A model generated the notes under the pieces. The model was given only the letters and a program-made list of their open reading frames with translations. It was not told the origin of the DNA and did no database searches. From Isoetes taiwanensis (taxonomy: Eukaryota; Streptophyta; Lycopodiopsida; Isoetales; Isoetaceae), in assembly GCA_021234155.1 (NCBI GenBank), contig JAJEKV010000032.1, positions 6,728,736 through 6,792,735 on the forward strand: 64,000 nucleotides of DNA, read 5' to 3'. Shown piece by piece: positions 46,738-58,270 of the stretch. Both the position numbers and the translations under genes were made by a program. The first letter of the stretch is position 1; each line of letters starts with the position of its first letter.

Positions 46738-48403
46738 ACCAGGTCGAACTTCCACATCCATAGAATCATTAATAGCAACTTGATCTGCTCCCTGGTGTCT
46801 CAATGCCACTGAATCAGGGACATCCACTGTAACAATCGTAGCAGATACTGGCGCTACAGAGTGAACTAACGCAGATTGAGGAGCCGAGCTATTTTTGCGA
46901 CGTGCAAGCTTCTTCAAGCATGGAGTAAACCATCCTTCTTCCAATAATTCTTGCTTGTGAGCAATGTCCAAAAGACGAGAGTGTTGATCCTCATTAAGAG
47001 GGTCTACTGATATAGACTAAGACGGAGATATAGACTGAGACGGAGATGCACTCAAAAAAGGCGATGGTGTAGAAATAGCTAGAGAAGAAGGCACACGAGC
47101 TGGTAATACTGGCGGATTAACTAGTGCAGAGGCAGATGGGGAAGAAGATGATACAACACGACACTCGAGTGAAGTGGCTGCTATGTGACAGGGGATAGGA
47201 GGAATTGGGGAGGTAGAGACAAAAGTATGCCTAGACCTGTAAGTAGCGAAAGCCTCAACATTGGGAAACATCTTGGCAAGCTCAGGTCCATTAAGCAGAC
47301 GTAGTATGTACTTGAAAAAAAGTGGGCCACTTTTGACCACTACTGACTAGGGAATAGAGACACAAGTAGGAAGAGATACACAAATTCGAGGACCATTAAC
47401 AATAGAATGGGCAAGATGCATACCCAATCCATTGGCAATAGCAATCATAAAATCAGACACTTGCAGTTCTAGTGGAAAATCCTCTAAGGCAAGCCAACAA
47501 GGCATGCACAATGCACCAGACTTACTTGGCAAGAATACAGGAGAGTACACCTGATATAGAAGATAATGTCCCCAAAGAGGATCAACACCACGCTCCACAA
47601 GCCTGTCAACTGCAAGTGAAGAGTCAAACATGACCAGGAATAAATTATTATCTTTATCCAAAACTTTTAGAGACACATAGTAAGGAAGACCCAGTCTCTG
47701 AAGGTGATGTTTTAGCCAGAATCCAACTCTCCTGAGATCCAAAAACTGTCCAGTGAAATGGCAAACAACTGCATGAGACACAAGGTTTTGAACACACTGC
47801 AAATAAGCATTATGATCAATTTCAACAATCGGTAGGCCAGCCTGTGTAAAAGCATTTGAACACTGTTGTGTCTCATAGAATACACCTTCAGGAGGCAACT
47901 AAACATCCATACGATCATCTTGTGCTTGTAACTCATTTAGATACGAGCACAATTCTTTCTTGTTACTCTGTACCATAATATTCAATGCAGCAGATACACG
48001 AGCAGATTGCACACTGGATGTCAAATCACGTTTGATCCAATCGCTAAATCGTGTAGAATGCCACAGCATCAGAAGAACCCCAAGGAGCAGAAGAAGCAGA
48101 CACACTTCCAGCAGAAGTAGACAAACAAGAAGCAGAACCAATAGTAGAAGTATTTACAGTGGTCTCTACTTGAGAAGTAGACAAAGGTGCAGATTTAGAA
48201 AGAGGGGGAAAGTGCTGCAAGCTTGTACTTATATCAAGAAGAGAAGGGTCAAAAGCAAGAGGATTGAGGCGAGAATTATTGGGTAAATTAGGAAGCGGCA
48301 AAGGAGAATTCATATCATGCGCAAAAGAAGAAGCAGAAGCATCACCTACCACTTTCTTGGCTGACGAACGTGTTTCCGAAGCTGGCGAACTAGGGTTTGT
48401 CAT
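46738..48403 (-). pseudogene. LINE-E ORF1 (DUF4283-like), broken, no ORF2 attached
   Basis: The start ATG at 48403 leads a Ser/Pro-rich N-terminus. A frameshift near 48080 and a TAG at 47899-47901 follow. The core at 47890-47350 matches the LINE-B ORF1 core by eye: VQNLVSHAVVCHFTGQFLDL, WLKHHLQRLGLPYYVSLK, NLFLVMFDSSLAVDRLV, then LYQVYSPVF and CMPCWLALEDFPLE. After stops near 47345, Ser/Pro-rich and basic pieces reach 46738. An RFSDWIKRD segment upstream also matches LINE-B. The endonuclease/RT expected at lower coordinates is not seen, so the element is 3'-deleted. The 5' UTR extends to about 48.6 kb. Confidence 0.75.
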
Positions 48404-49500
48404 GGTAGCCGAAATCTGTAAACTCCAAATCCGGCCCAGATAGACACAATAAAACTGTATGAATTATACACCAATGGAAAGCTCACATCTCTAGCTTTCC
48501 AACGCACTAAAAAACACCTGAATCTGACACACGAGCCAACAGTTATAAAGAAAACTGCGTCGAGACCCTACATGGCGGCCATCACAACGCCCATCCTTCC
48601 AATACAACACTCTAAATCACAAAATCTCTGTGTCTGATAATGGTGCCTCAGATTCTTCCCTCAATTTATTCCACATTGATTGAATTTTGTTGAATGAAAC
48701 AATGCTCAAACGTCTCCTCTGCCTGGCCAGGCATTGGACAGATTGATGTGATATCATGCCTGAATTTGCTAACTATTGTGTCACTCTGTGTAAAATCTGC
48801 CACAACAATTTAGACACGTTTGGTGGCATATGACTCTTCCAGACTCATTTCTATATTTAAACCACTAGGTTTTCTTCTAAAGTTATACCCAAATGCAAGG
48901 GAGGGGTATAATTTCACTTCACTATAATATCATGAACGCCTTTGAAATGTAGTTACAAAACACAACCACGAGAAACGATATTGATCCCTAAATTTCAGAA
49001 AACAAAACATAAAACTAAATAACATGGGAATATTCTCTAAAATGCCTAAATTTTTAAATAATTAGATTTCTGAATAAATAAATAAAAGTTAGCAAAACTC
49101 GAAAAGAATTATTCAAAAAAAATTTCTAAACCTATGCTCATGATACATGGCCCCAGCCAGAAAAGAAAGAAAGAAAAAAAAAAAGAGATGCAAAAACACG
49201 GGTGTTTTTGTTAGAATAGGGGTATTCACAAGTTTTTTATGTAGAACATGAGTGCTTTTTAGCATTTTTTGTCGACAACGGCAAGACCATGCCCGTGTTT
49301 CACAACATCGTTTTTACCACGCCCGTTGCGATATTCCAACACAATTTCGTCTGTAAATTTGTGGCAACTGTGAGACGCGACAACACGGCCATGTTTTGAT
49401 AAATATGCTTTGAAACGAAATGCTTTCTATCAAGATCCTTACATGGTAAGCAAAAACTGAGGACAAGCAAATAGAGGTATATATGCAACGACCAAATCTC
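48404..49500. other. LINE-E 5' region and gene-free A+T-rich DNA
   Basis: The minus-strand sequence just upstream of LINE-E ORF1 (48404-48600) contains GTGCGTTGGAAAGCT. A related piece, GCGTTGGAAAGCTCTCTCCG on the minus strand, lies near 24800, so a second 5' UTR fragment of this type may exist there. No other gene signal. Confidence 0.4.
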
Positions 49501-49539
49501 AAACTCTTTTGTTCCTACTCTTAAGTTGAACTTCTTTTG

Positions 49540-50900
49540 AAATGATTCTCAAGAACAATGTGTTCCTCGAAAGTACCAGTCCCCAATGCAAGGGATCCCT
49601 GCTGCACTCCATCTATCTTGGATTCTCTTATCCACGATCCATAACGACGACATACTTCCTTTATTCGTTTCCATTTGCAACAACCATAAAGGCATGAAAA
49701 CTGAAGTGCAATTTCGAATATCCAAATGCCAAAGATGTTTCATTGTCTCCCATGTTTTCACCAATCATATAAAAAATGGTGAGGCACCCACATAAGTAGT
49801 AGAGCGCTCAATGTGTATTTGCTTTCCAAAAAGGCTTACGACATGAAGGGCAATGAATCAGTGATTGATACACTAGCCCCAAACCCGGAGATTTAAGATC
49901 TTTCTGGAGAACTTACCATATAAACTTATATCCCAAAATTCTATTAGAAATCTAACTCAAGCATCCTGTTACCAACGTGCAATTTTAGCTTCAGACATTT
50001 ATTCCAAACAACTTTAATGTCTGATCCCTCCTCATTGACTCTCCAAATAAAATCTCGTGCCATTTTTTACAATTCCACCAACTTTGATTTTGGTGCTAAC
50101 TACACTGATGCAGGGTAAACATGAGAGGTACTTAACAATGATTTGGCTACCACTATGCTACCTGTCATTGAGAGCTTACAAATTTTCCACCATCTCAAGT
50201 GTTTTTCCAGGTTAAGAAAAATATCGCCCCATATATTAGAAGATGATGTGCACACTCGAACTGGATACCCAATAATCTTGAACAAGTCCCAACTGTGACA
50301 TCATCTGGGAGAGATTCATCCAATGTCTGCGCATTTACCTCAGTTAAGAAAACAAACGTATGCTATGGAATAGGACTTCAAGAGGTGCTTCACATTTGAT
50401 AAATTTTCTTCTGACACTTCTAACAGTAAAAAGGTGTCATTAATACAAATTTGCTGAGATCCATCCCTCATTTTCAACCCAATTATAACCCCTTTTCCAT
50501 AGCTGCCAAAAGTAATTGTGATAGTCCTCCTGCTATAATATCAAAGAAAAATCCCTGCTTATATTAAAAATAGAGGAAGTCTTACTAAAAATTATTACGG
50601 ATGCCCCTAACGAATTCAACAGCTTCATTACAACATTGCTGAACTCCTATCCACAACCAAAGGCCATCAACATCTTCTCCAAAAAAGACTAGTTGATATT
50701 GTCATATGCCTTTCTAAAATCAAGTTTCGGATATATGACCTTTTGATGAGTCTTTCTTGCCCAACAACGACGTTTAAAAGCAGCTGCAGTGTCGGCTTCC
50801 GACAATTCTCTATCTTCACCACGGTAGATAGAAACTGTATAAGCTTATGAGTTTCAAGCATTTTTAGACTCATTTTGTGAGGTAGAATCATTTATGTTTA
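49540..50900 (-). pseudogene. LINE-F reverse transcriptase remnant
   Basis: On the minus strand 50740-50650 reads KLDFRKAYDNIN-stop-SFLEKMLMAFGCG, which is RT motif A of plant L1. The next segment continues with VVMKLLNSLGASV. At 50230-50110 is EKHLRWWKICKLSMTGSIVV, the thumb region. Frames near 49.55-49.76 kb resemble the C-terminal region. Both stops near motif A fit TGG-to-TAG changes. This element lies upstream of LINE-E in the same orientation and is not its ORF2. Confidence 0.75.
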
Positions 50901-51691
50901 CTAATGAGAACAGCCATGGATGAAAGGGAAACATCTCCAAAGCTCCAAAATAATGCATTTCTGTTTCTCAATTGGTTTTCAAATAATTTCTTCTATAAAC
51001 ACTTTCACTATGAAGGAAAATAAGCAGGAACACAATCATACAAATCATAAAAGCTCCAATTTTTTTTTCTATTCTGCAAAGAATTGCTGTTAGAAAATTG
51101 CCAACAGGCCCAGGAACTGGTCAAACAATACTAAAAATACATGCAATGGCAAACTCATACCATATTGAAATTTGAGTTATTGGTTGTTTTCACCACCAAG
51201 GTGAAAATGGAAATCTTTGTTATCCAATCCTACAAAAACAAGGTGCTTTCGCACTAGGGATTACCCTACATTAGTAAACTATTTTGTATATGAGTTTAAT
51301 CTAGTTTGAAGGGATTGGTAGTTGTTGCAAATCTTGGGCCTTGAACCAATTGGTTGTTATATTAATGTCCTACTGGAAGTGAGATCTTCCACCATGTTTT
51401 GTTTTTTAGTCAAAGATCATGTGAAATTTGTCTTTGTATAAATTGCATGATATACCATCTCAATCATGCCAAGGTGTATAATAACACCATAAATATTTGG
51501 ATGGACATGATGAACATAACCCGAATCCTCTTGTTCATTAGAGATGTTCTTTCTTTTCTGAAGAATCGTATATATATTAAATAGAGCTCATCAATTATAT
51601 ACATGCGCCAAGTGATATCATAAGCCTACTGATATCAGGGAGCTCGCCCATGCTACATAAGTCCACGGGCCTCAGGGCACAAGGGACAATA

Positions 51692-51757
<66 letters not shown>
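51692..51757. repeat. (TATC)n microsatellite, about 16 units
   Basis: It follows GGCCTCAGGGCACAAGGGAC and AATAA. LINE-A and LINE-D end in GGCCTCAGTGGACGATAAAAA or a close variant, followed by a short tandem tail. The microsatellite may therefore be the tail of another LINE of that family. Confidence 0.8.
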
Positions 51758-51863
51758 TCATTTATGTAGGGATAATCACTCAGCTATGAAGCTGAAGGCT
51801 CGCAAGAGAAGTTATTAGAAGGAAATCATCGTTTAATTTTTTACATATTCTTGTATAACATAA

Positions 51864-52276
51864 GAGCCTTTTCACACGATATCTTAAAATATGGCTGTCC
51901 CATAAGACATCATATGTGACTCTAAAGCAAAAAATAAGACATACATATATAAGTTACAATGTCGTATATTTGTAGTCTTATACAAATAAGACACTAACAA
52001 ACACTAGTGTGAAAACCATCACAAAATAAGACCACCTATTATTTTAAATATGATTGGTCAATAAGTGGTGTCTTATTTTATGGGGGCGAAGTCCCCGAGT
52101 ATAAAATGAGGCTCCATTTCCTTTACCGAACCTATCCAAACCTATTTGAACTTAAATGAGACATGTCTTATTTTTTATAGTGTGAAAACAACTTCACGCT
52201 CTTTCGCTTAAGTGGCATACTCCTATTGGATACTTCTAAAAATAAGAAAAAATAAGACAGTTGTGTGAAAAGGGCC
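51864..52276 (+). mobile_element. Harbinger/Tourist-like MITE, copy 2
   Basis: This 413-bp element aligns end to end with copy 1 at 38085-38495. It begins GAGCCTTTTCACACGA and ends TTGTGTGAAAAGGGCC, flanked by TAA at 51861-51863 and 52277-52279. The two copies differ by scattered substitutions and short indels. Confidence 0.92.
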
Positions 52277-52499
52277 TAAGTCATTCGATTATTGCAGTGC
52301 TATTCAATTCTCGTCGTTGATAATTATCCTGCCTAAAATAATTGCTTATCCCACGCATTTTAAAAAGTAGGTTTCTTTTTATTAAAGTCGACTGGCCATT
52401 TACGATTGAAAGTTTTGATATGGAGATTATACCGTATTCTGGCAAGAAAGTTGGAAGTTGAAGTCATCCTATGAACACGGTCAAATAGCCAAGCTTGTC

Positions 52500-53045
52500 A
52501 TTCATCACAGCAGCAGTATACAATGTTTTGAAGAATAGAGAGGGGTAGCCGACCATAGGAACAATATCGGACTACCCCGTAAAAAGAAATGTGCACAGGC
52601 AATATAGAAGGGTAATAATGGCGACAACTTCTCATGGGGATAAAAAACCCCACCCTTTCGAGTTTTCGAAAATGGTCGCCAACAACCTTGAATGTGTTGC
52701 CTGGAAAAGCGAAGGAGATGGGTTGATGGCAAACACAAAATATAGCAGGACCCCAGAAGACGGCGGAATCCCTGAATGTGTGGCCGGGAGAACCGAAGGA
52801 GGTGGGTTGATGGCGACACAAATATAGCAGGACCCCAGAAGACGGCGGAAGCCTGCAAGCAACACAAAGAACCCCTAAAAAACACCCGTGAATGGTGAGA
52901 GAAAAGCAAACTCATGCCCCCACGCAGCAGGGCGGGAAGGGAGGGAAGCAACGAGAATAGAAGAAGAGCCGCTGTGAGAAGACGCCGATAACCGGTCCGA
53001 AAGAGGAAATGGCCTTATATAGTAGCTCGTCCCTTCCCAGAATGG
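52500..53045 (-). other. Transcription-unit-like repeat with TATA box and LINE 3' motif
   Basis: On the minus strand CTACTATATAAGG lies near 53012-53024. Downstream come pyrimidine-rich sequence, two 84-bp tandem units (52774-52855 and 52690-52773) and then the LINE-type hairpin block (52636-52673) with CGAAAACTCGAAAGGGTGGGGTTTTTTATCCCC-like order. Long open frames here (up to 148 codons) follow the repeat period and show no domain. I interpret it as a non-coding promoter-to-3'-end unit, perhaps a short non-autonomous retroelement. Confidence 0.4.
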
Positions 53046-53065
53046 CGATCCGATGGCTCGGATCG
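53046..53065. other. 20-bp palindromic site, copy 2
   Basis: CGATCCGA-TGGC-TCGGATCG is the exact reverse complement of the site at 21436-21455. Here it lies about 25 bp upstream of the minus-strand TATA box. Confidence 0.6.
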
Positions 53066-53116
53066 ATGCTAATAGAAAAGCCAAGCTAAATGTCAATTAA
53101 AGTCCAAAATCGGATC

Positions 53117-53217
53117 GTATGGCGCAAACCATACATTTAACACAAACCATTACATTTAACACTTTAAAATTAAATCCCCCCTAAAAACCCCTTTGGTTTG
53201 GGTGCATATTCACACAA
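53117..53217. mobile_element. Fragment of foldback element II arm
   Basis: It matches the arm of the element at 23655-24240, including TTTGGTTTGGGTGCATATTC and the ATTAAATCCCCC block, with internal differences. Only one arm is present. Confidence 0.75.
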
Positions 53218-53264
53218 TACATTTGTGCAGAATGAGAATTATTTTTTTTTTTCAGAATGAGAAT

Positions 53265-53416
53265 TATTTTTTTTTTCTTTTTCTTTTTTTTGAAGGCAAA
53301 GTTGGTGGGACTTGCATCCACCCACGTCTCCCACCCGATGGTAGCTAGTGGGTTTTGAACCTTGGTGGGGGTCACCCCAACCCAAGGCCTTACCACTAAA
53401 CCACCACTGCGAGAAT
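53265..53416 (-). mobile_element. tRNA-derived SINE
   Basis: On the minus strand a box A-like TGGTTTAGTGG lies at 53403-53393 and a box B-like GGTTCAAAACC at 53361-53351, 31 bp apart. These are pol III internal promoter elements. A short unrelated body and an A-rich tail (T-rich on plus, 53265-53291) follow. A 25-bp duplicated CAGAATGAGAATT plus T-run lies just beyond the tail. Confidence 0.8.
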
Positions 53417-53429
53417 CACTATAGAGATA

Positions 53430-56060
53430 AAGATCCATCTCAAATACCAAGTGTAATACCTTCTACTTGCATGCACGTAATTAATTGCGGTGCTTGTTTG
53501 TCATTTGCATAGTATAATACCTAGCATATAAGAAAAGCTACACAAATGCCTAATGTTGGTCAAATATATACAGTCAAATTATACAACCTGCAAAGTAACT
53601 ATGGCAACATTGCAGAGCAAGAGCGACTACATTTTTTACTTTAGAGAAAAGATAATTCTAACTAGGTATGGAGCAAGATGAATATTAATAAAAAAAAGCA
53701 AACGAAATGGAAGAAAGTATTACCTCTGTTGTAAAGTTCTTAACCGACATGCCTTTAGCCAACTAGGCAAAACCGTCTAGACATTTATGAGTAGTCGCTT
53801 CTACCCATTTATGTCGGTGTCTCGGGAACGCGACCACCAAGATCCGCTCGAGCGGTCTCCCATGGGTCCGCTACATCTGTTGGAAAAAATATTTAAAAAG
53901 AGGAAACAAGCAACAAAGTAAGGGGTGCTTCTATTTGTGCAGCTCCTCTTATTTACAGCGCCTCTTATCTGCTCCCTGCATGCATATGATATGCATTGAG
54001 CCAAGGTAGACTTGCTAATATGATATGCATACCCGTTAATAGCTAACAATCTCTTGTGAATTGAATTTAAACAGATAAATAAATGCCTCTTTCTAAACCA
54101 ATCCATGGCTTCTCCAATCACCTAATCCATGCCTCTTGTGACCAATCCATGGCTTCTCCAATCACCTAATCAATTAGAGGCTTCAATTTGTTCTGAGCTC
54201 TGAAAAATTCAACTCCTATAGCACAATTCGTCCTCACCTCGATACAATTGTATCTGCACTATATTTAGGCCATATAGAAGACCCTTAATTTAGGGCAAAA
54301 CTGATTGGGAATCATGAACATATTATGGAAAACGGTGTTGTCAGAACAGTTAGATGCTAAACAGATTAACTATATGGCAGGATTTCCACGTTGGAAGCCG
54401 GAGAAGAAATTGCATCATCGGATTAAATGAAAAGGATAGAATACTTTATGAGTTGAAGGAACTGCTAATCTGAAGCCTGAATATCCGAGTTCTATTCCAC
54501 CCGTTTTCACATTCTTGATTGATATATAAACTCCAAGATCAGATCAGAATCGGCAAACAAAGGAACAACTCAGCAATGGATCACAAAATGAGATCAGCAC
54601 CTCTATAACCAACAGAAATTAGCAAACTTGGGGAAAAAAATAGGCAACGAAATTGTTTGAAACCCTAAAGCGCAACGAAATTCTTTCTTCCAGCTCCAAA
54701 CAATGGCCTACTGCTATCGCTCTATAACAGAAACCCTAGAAAATAACCAACATAAGATCACTCCACAACTAGGCAAATCCACAAACCAAAAGGCAAATCG
54801 GCAACCAAATTTGTTTGAAACCCTACAGTAAAAGGGTTAGATAGTTGGATGCCATTTTCCAACCATTTTAAAAAATATACAAAAATATATGGTTCGGCCT
54901 GCACATATAGACAAATTTAATCATGACCATATGATTCTGCCCCTCATCACAAATCGATGGCCAAGAATAAGGTGCACTCTAGAAATATGATTTAGTACAC
55001 CTAGATGAATATGACAACCAAATCATAGAAAAACCTTAGTAAAAAGCGTACAAAACCATAGAAAACCCTCTATTATTATGCTAGATATGCTCATATAGGA
55101 AGTGGGATTGTCTAAAATCGACCCCATATTCACCTAATTTTTTTAACATTTTATCAAGATTCTCTAAGATGCCCCAAGATACTTCTCAAGATTCTTGCAT
55201 ATTTGTTTCAGATTCCTAGAACCTTGTAGTATGTAAGGAGTGTATGAAGTCAAGTGTATGTACGTTGGGAGTATCAATTGAGTTAAACAATTTGCTGATG
55301 GAGCTAAGCAATGGCAAAGGTTAATTAGTTGGCAATTTATAGGTTTATCAATTGACGATGAACATGATTAGAATTTCTTTCACGTGTAAATGTAGTGGTA
55401 TACTGAAGTTAAAAATATATAAAGTGGTACACTCAAGTGGTTGAAGGTTGCATACGCATTTTAACTCACTTCACAAGGCTTAGACTTATCTTCTGCAACC
55501 ATAATTCTTGTAACATGTCAAAAACAATGAGATGCAAAGAATAGATGCATAGGTAATGTTATGTTAGCTTGCTATAATAAATGTCCCTACATTTTTTACC
55601 ATATATGTGTGACTACGCCACATAGGGTTGTGTTACAATGATTTGTTCCCGGGGGTTAGTTTCTTCTTGATAGAATATAGAAATTATCATGTGAAACAAA
55701 AATGTTGACAGTAGATTTAAGTGCTTTGAACTGATGTGTTTTAAAATTGTTCAAGATGTGAGATTATGTATCTATATATTCTCAATCCCCGTGTCTCAAT
55801 CACCTCTGTATGTATTGCCAAGGGGTTGCAAAGGCTCCGAAATTGCAATATGACAAATGAGCTTCAAACATATGGCACCTATTAGTCTTGTACGTCCAGG
55901 TACAGGACTATTCCTGAGTACCATGGAGCAGGGCAGGAATAAGGCACAAGGTCCAGCATCGGGTAGTAGACCCACGCCCCCGCCGAAATCCGCGCAGAGG
56001 TCCATGCCCCAGTCAAAGAAGAAACCCAGAATGGACAAATGACGGCCTCTGTGAAGTATA
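53430..56060. other. Gene-poor interval
   Basis: It contains a small 44-bp duplication near 54099-54180, the dispersed repeat copy at 54970-55085, and a 61-codon Pro/Lys-rich frame (55857-56042) of unknown meaning. No gene or complete transposon could be supported. Confidence 0.5.
54970..55085. repeat. Dispersed repeat, copy 2
   Basis: It aligns with 25128-25255 (GGTGCACTCTAGA, AAAAACCTTAGTAAAAAGCG, ending TATTATTATGCTAGA). Confidence 0.65.
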
Positions 56061-56069
56061 GCCCTAATT

Positions 56070-56490
56070 CAACGGGATTTCAGGCACTAATGAAGGCGCT
56101 GCCAGATTCCCCAAAAATCAGGTGTTGATCCAGGAGTTGGTGACTGAAATCTGCCACCTACCTATTTTGGGCCCAAGGCCATTATATTATATATATGAGT
56201 AGAGATAGATCTTAAGTTTTTAGATGAGATTTTGGCCTTGTCTCAATTGTTTTCCTCTTGTTTGACGAGAGTTCATGTACTCCAATTGATATCAAGAAAG
56301 TCATATTTCTGCTTACTGTTCTCTCTCTTTCTTTCTTCCTTTTCCTTTTGGCAAAATCCCGCTTGACACTCAGCTGAGATCCCCCTGCTTGATCCAAGGG
56401 TCCTCATAAAGGGTTGTCTTGCAGGAGATCTCGAACCCAGACCCTAAACACTGTCGCGCTGCAGGGTCTTAGTTCTTTTGCTCTCCCATC
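56070..56490 (+). promoter_or_regulatory. 5' region (LTR-like) of gag copy A
   Basis: It is homologous to the region 61490-61070 of copy B in inverted orientation. Shared blocks are GATTTCAGGCAC, CCAGGAGTT, the TATA-like TTATATATATGAGTAGAG, TTGATATCAAG and TTGATCCAAGGGTCCTCA. A TCTTGCAGGAG shortly before the gag ATG looks like a splice acceptor. I could not find a standard PBS or define LTR ends. Confidence 0.5.
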
Positions 56491-56493
56491 AAT

Positions 56494-57649
56494 ATGTCTG
56501 CTCGTGCTTTCACTCCTGAGGAACTCCTTAGCCAAATTGCGGCTCGATTGGAATGCCACCAGCATCGAGAAGCTGCTCGTGAAATGTATGATCCTGACTA
56601 TGACATCGAAGGAGGCCGTGTTCGCTCACGCACTCAGTCGACACTGCCCGCCCCTCGTGTCAGTTCTCGACCAGGGTCTCCCCCCGTCTGCAAGCACTGT
56701 TCTCAACCACAGTCGCCACATCATACTCCGGTACATCCTACTCCTCATTATTTTCAAACTCCAGACATCACTTACATTCATATCCCTTCTGGCCACACTC
56801 CTTTGCCTTTCGCAACCATCTTCTCCTCAGCATGGTATCGGCTATCCTCATGTTTCGTTCGGCCCTCCTCATATTCATACATTTCAGTCTTCACCTTCCT
56901 TTCAGCACTCGGTTCCAGTTTACAACATTACTGATCTCAAGTTAAATGAGGACGGCACTCAAGGCCCCTTGCCCGTGGATGTCCCTCTCTCTGGACCCCC
57001 TGATTTCTCGGTTTCCATGCCACCACCTTGTTCCCATCCCACAGTTGTGCCTCAAGGATATATTCCCACTTATGCTCCACCACTTTACATGCAAGTTCAG
57101 GTCCCGTCACCTGTTCCAAATCTCAAGCTCATATATCCAATTTTTTGGAATACCAAGGGGAAACCCCTTGATCAAAGTGCCCAAGCTCATATGGAGGAAT
57201 TCGAAGCTTTGACTATTATGAATGGCCATTCTCGGCCTCAACTTAAGTTCCGCGTCTTCTCCACCATGTTGCGGGGAGCTCCTTATCAGTGGCTCATGGC
57301 CAACAAAAGCCATTGGAAACAAAATTGGTATGAGATGAAGAATGCCTTTCTGTCTCATTATGGCACCACGGATGACGACCAACAGCTTCTCAAGCAGCTT
57401 AATGATCTCCAGCAACAACCGTTTGCGGATCGTCTCCACATTCTTGTCAGCAAGCTTAAAGAGTATCCCACACAAAGCCAGATTCTAGTTTATTTTCTGC
57501 AGGGTCTCCCTCCAGCTATTCGCCTTATGACAGAATATTTGCGCCCCAAAACCTTGGAGCAAGCCATCGAGTTGGTGAATCATACTGTCAATGTGCCTTC
57601 CCGTGGTGTACCCCTTACGGAGCTTCCCTTCATGCCTCCCATCATGGTT
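56494..57649 (+). pseudogene. Retroelement gag, copy A, truncated
   Basis: Gag forms the capsid of the retroelement particle. The ATG at 56494 starts SARAFTPEELLSQIAARLE. A frameshift at about 56820 moves the reading into the frame that stays open to 57769. The central capsid-like part (YPIFWNTKGKPLDQSAQAHM through LRGAPYQWLMANKSHW to YPTQSQILVYFLQGLPPAIR) belongs to the retrotransposon gag family. The zinc-knuckle region seen in copy B is missing: the homology stops at about 57650, where a chromodomain segment begins. No protease or RT follows. Confidence 0.8.
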
Positions 57650-57657
57650 CCACAAAT

Positions 57658-57864
57658 GTGCCTAAATTGCTTCTTGATAAGGCATTCAAGAAGACCAGGA
57701 GGTCTCAGTTCCTCCAATATTTGGTCAAGTGGAAGCACTTGCCCGTGGAAGATGCAACGTGGGTATTGAAGCAGAATTTAGTCAAGCAATACCCAGACTT
57801 CACGAGGGAGTTTGATGGGCGAGTCGTCTCCAAACTTATCGACGCCGACTTGCCAGGTGCTTAG
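57658..57864 (+). pseudogene. Chromodomain fragment of a chromovirus integrase end
   Basis: The stretch FLQYLVKWKHLPVEDATWV with a following KQNLVKQYPDF matches the chromodomain at the C-terminus of Ty3/Gypsy chromovirus integrases, which directs integration to chromatin marks. The stop is at 57862-57864. It lies directly after, and in a different frame from, gag copy A. PR, RT, RNase H and most of integrase are absent between them. Confidence 0.8.
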
Positions 57865-57937
57865 CTTAGTGTGCTCTTAGTTAGCTTGAGTAAGGCACAT
57901 GCATTCTAGTCAGTAAGGTGCATGTGCCAGGATCTTG

Positions 57938-58270
57938 GACGTGTAGGCGATGATGGGATATGCCCCAAAGGCATTCTCTAGGCCAACACGCACCAAGGGT
58001 GCGCATGACCAGGAGGGTCATGTGAGAGAGGAAGTTAGGCATGGTGGGCGATGATGGGACATCTGTCGGATGATCTCTATGCCATGATGTGGGGCACGCA
58101 CACCTGACTATAGGAGGGTCATGGTGAGGTATAAGTGATCGTGCGCGATGATGGGATCGTGAGACGTTCCCTAGCTTAAAACCCTCGGGGGCATGAGGCA
58201 TTGGGGTGTACTCGACCACGGGAATCGAGTACAAGGTAGCACTTGATCATGGGCAATGATAGGATCATCT
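57938..58270 (+). repeat. Degenerate ~100-bp tandem repeat in chromovirus 3' region
   Basis: The core GGCGATGATGGGA recurs at about 57944, 58046, 58142 and 58253 (the last diverged), each followed by related GTCATG and GGCAT blocks. Spacing is 102, 96 and 111 bp. Confidence 0.6.

Noticed and set aside
49540-50900. LINE-F as ORF2 of LINE-E
   Set aside because: On the minus strand it lies upstream of LINE-E ORF1, the wrong order for one element.
52505-52951. A 148-codon minus-strand frame
   Set aside because: It follows the 84-bp tandem repeat, lacks a domain, and overlaps equally long frames in other phases.
55857-56042. 61-codon Pro/Lys-rich frame before gag copy A
   Set aside because: Not shared with copy B and no domain; could be a gag scrap but cannot be supported.
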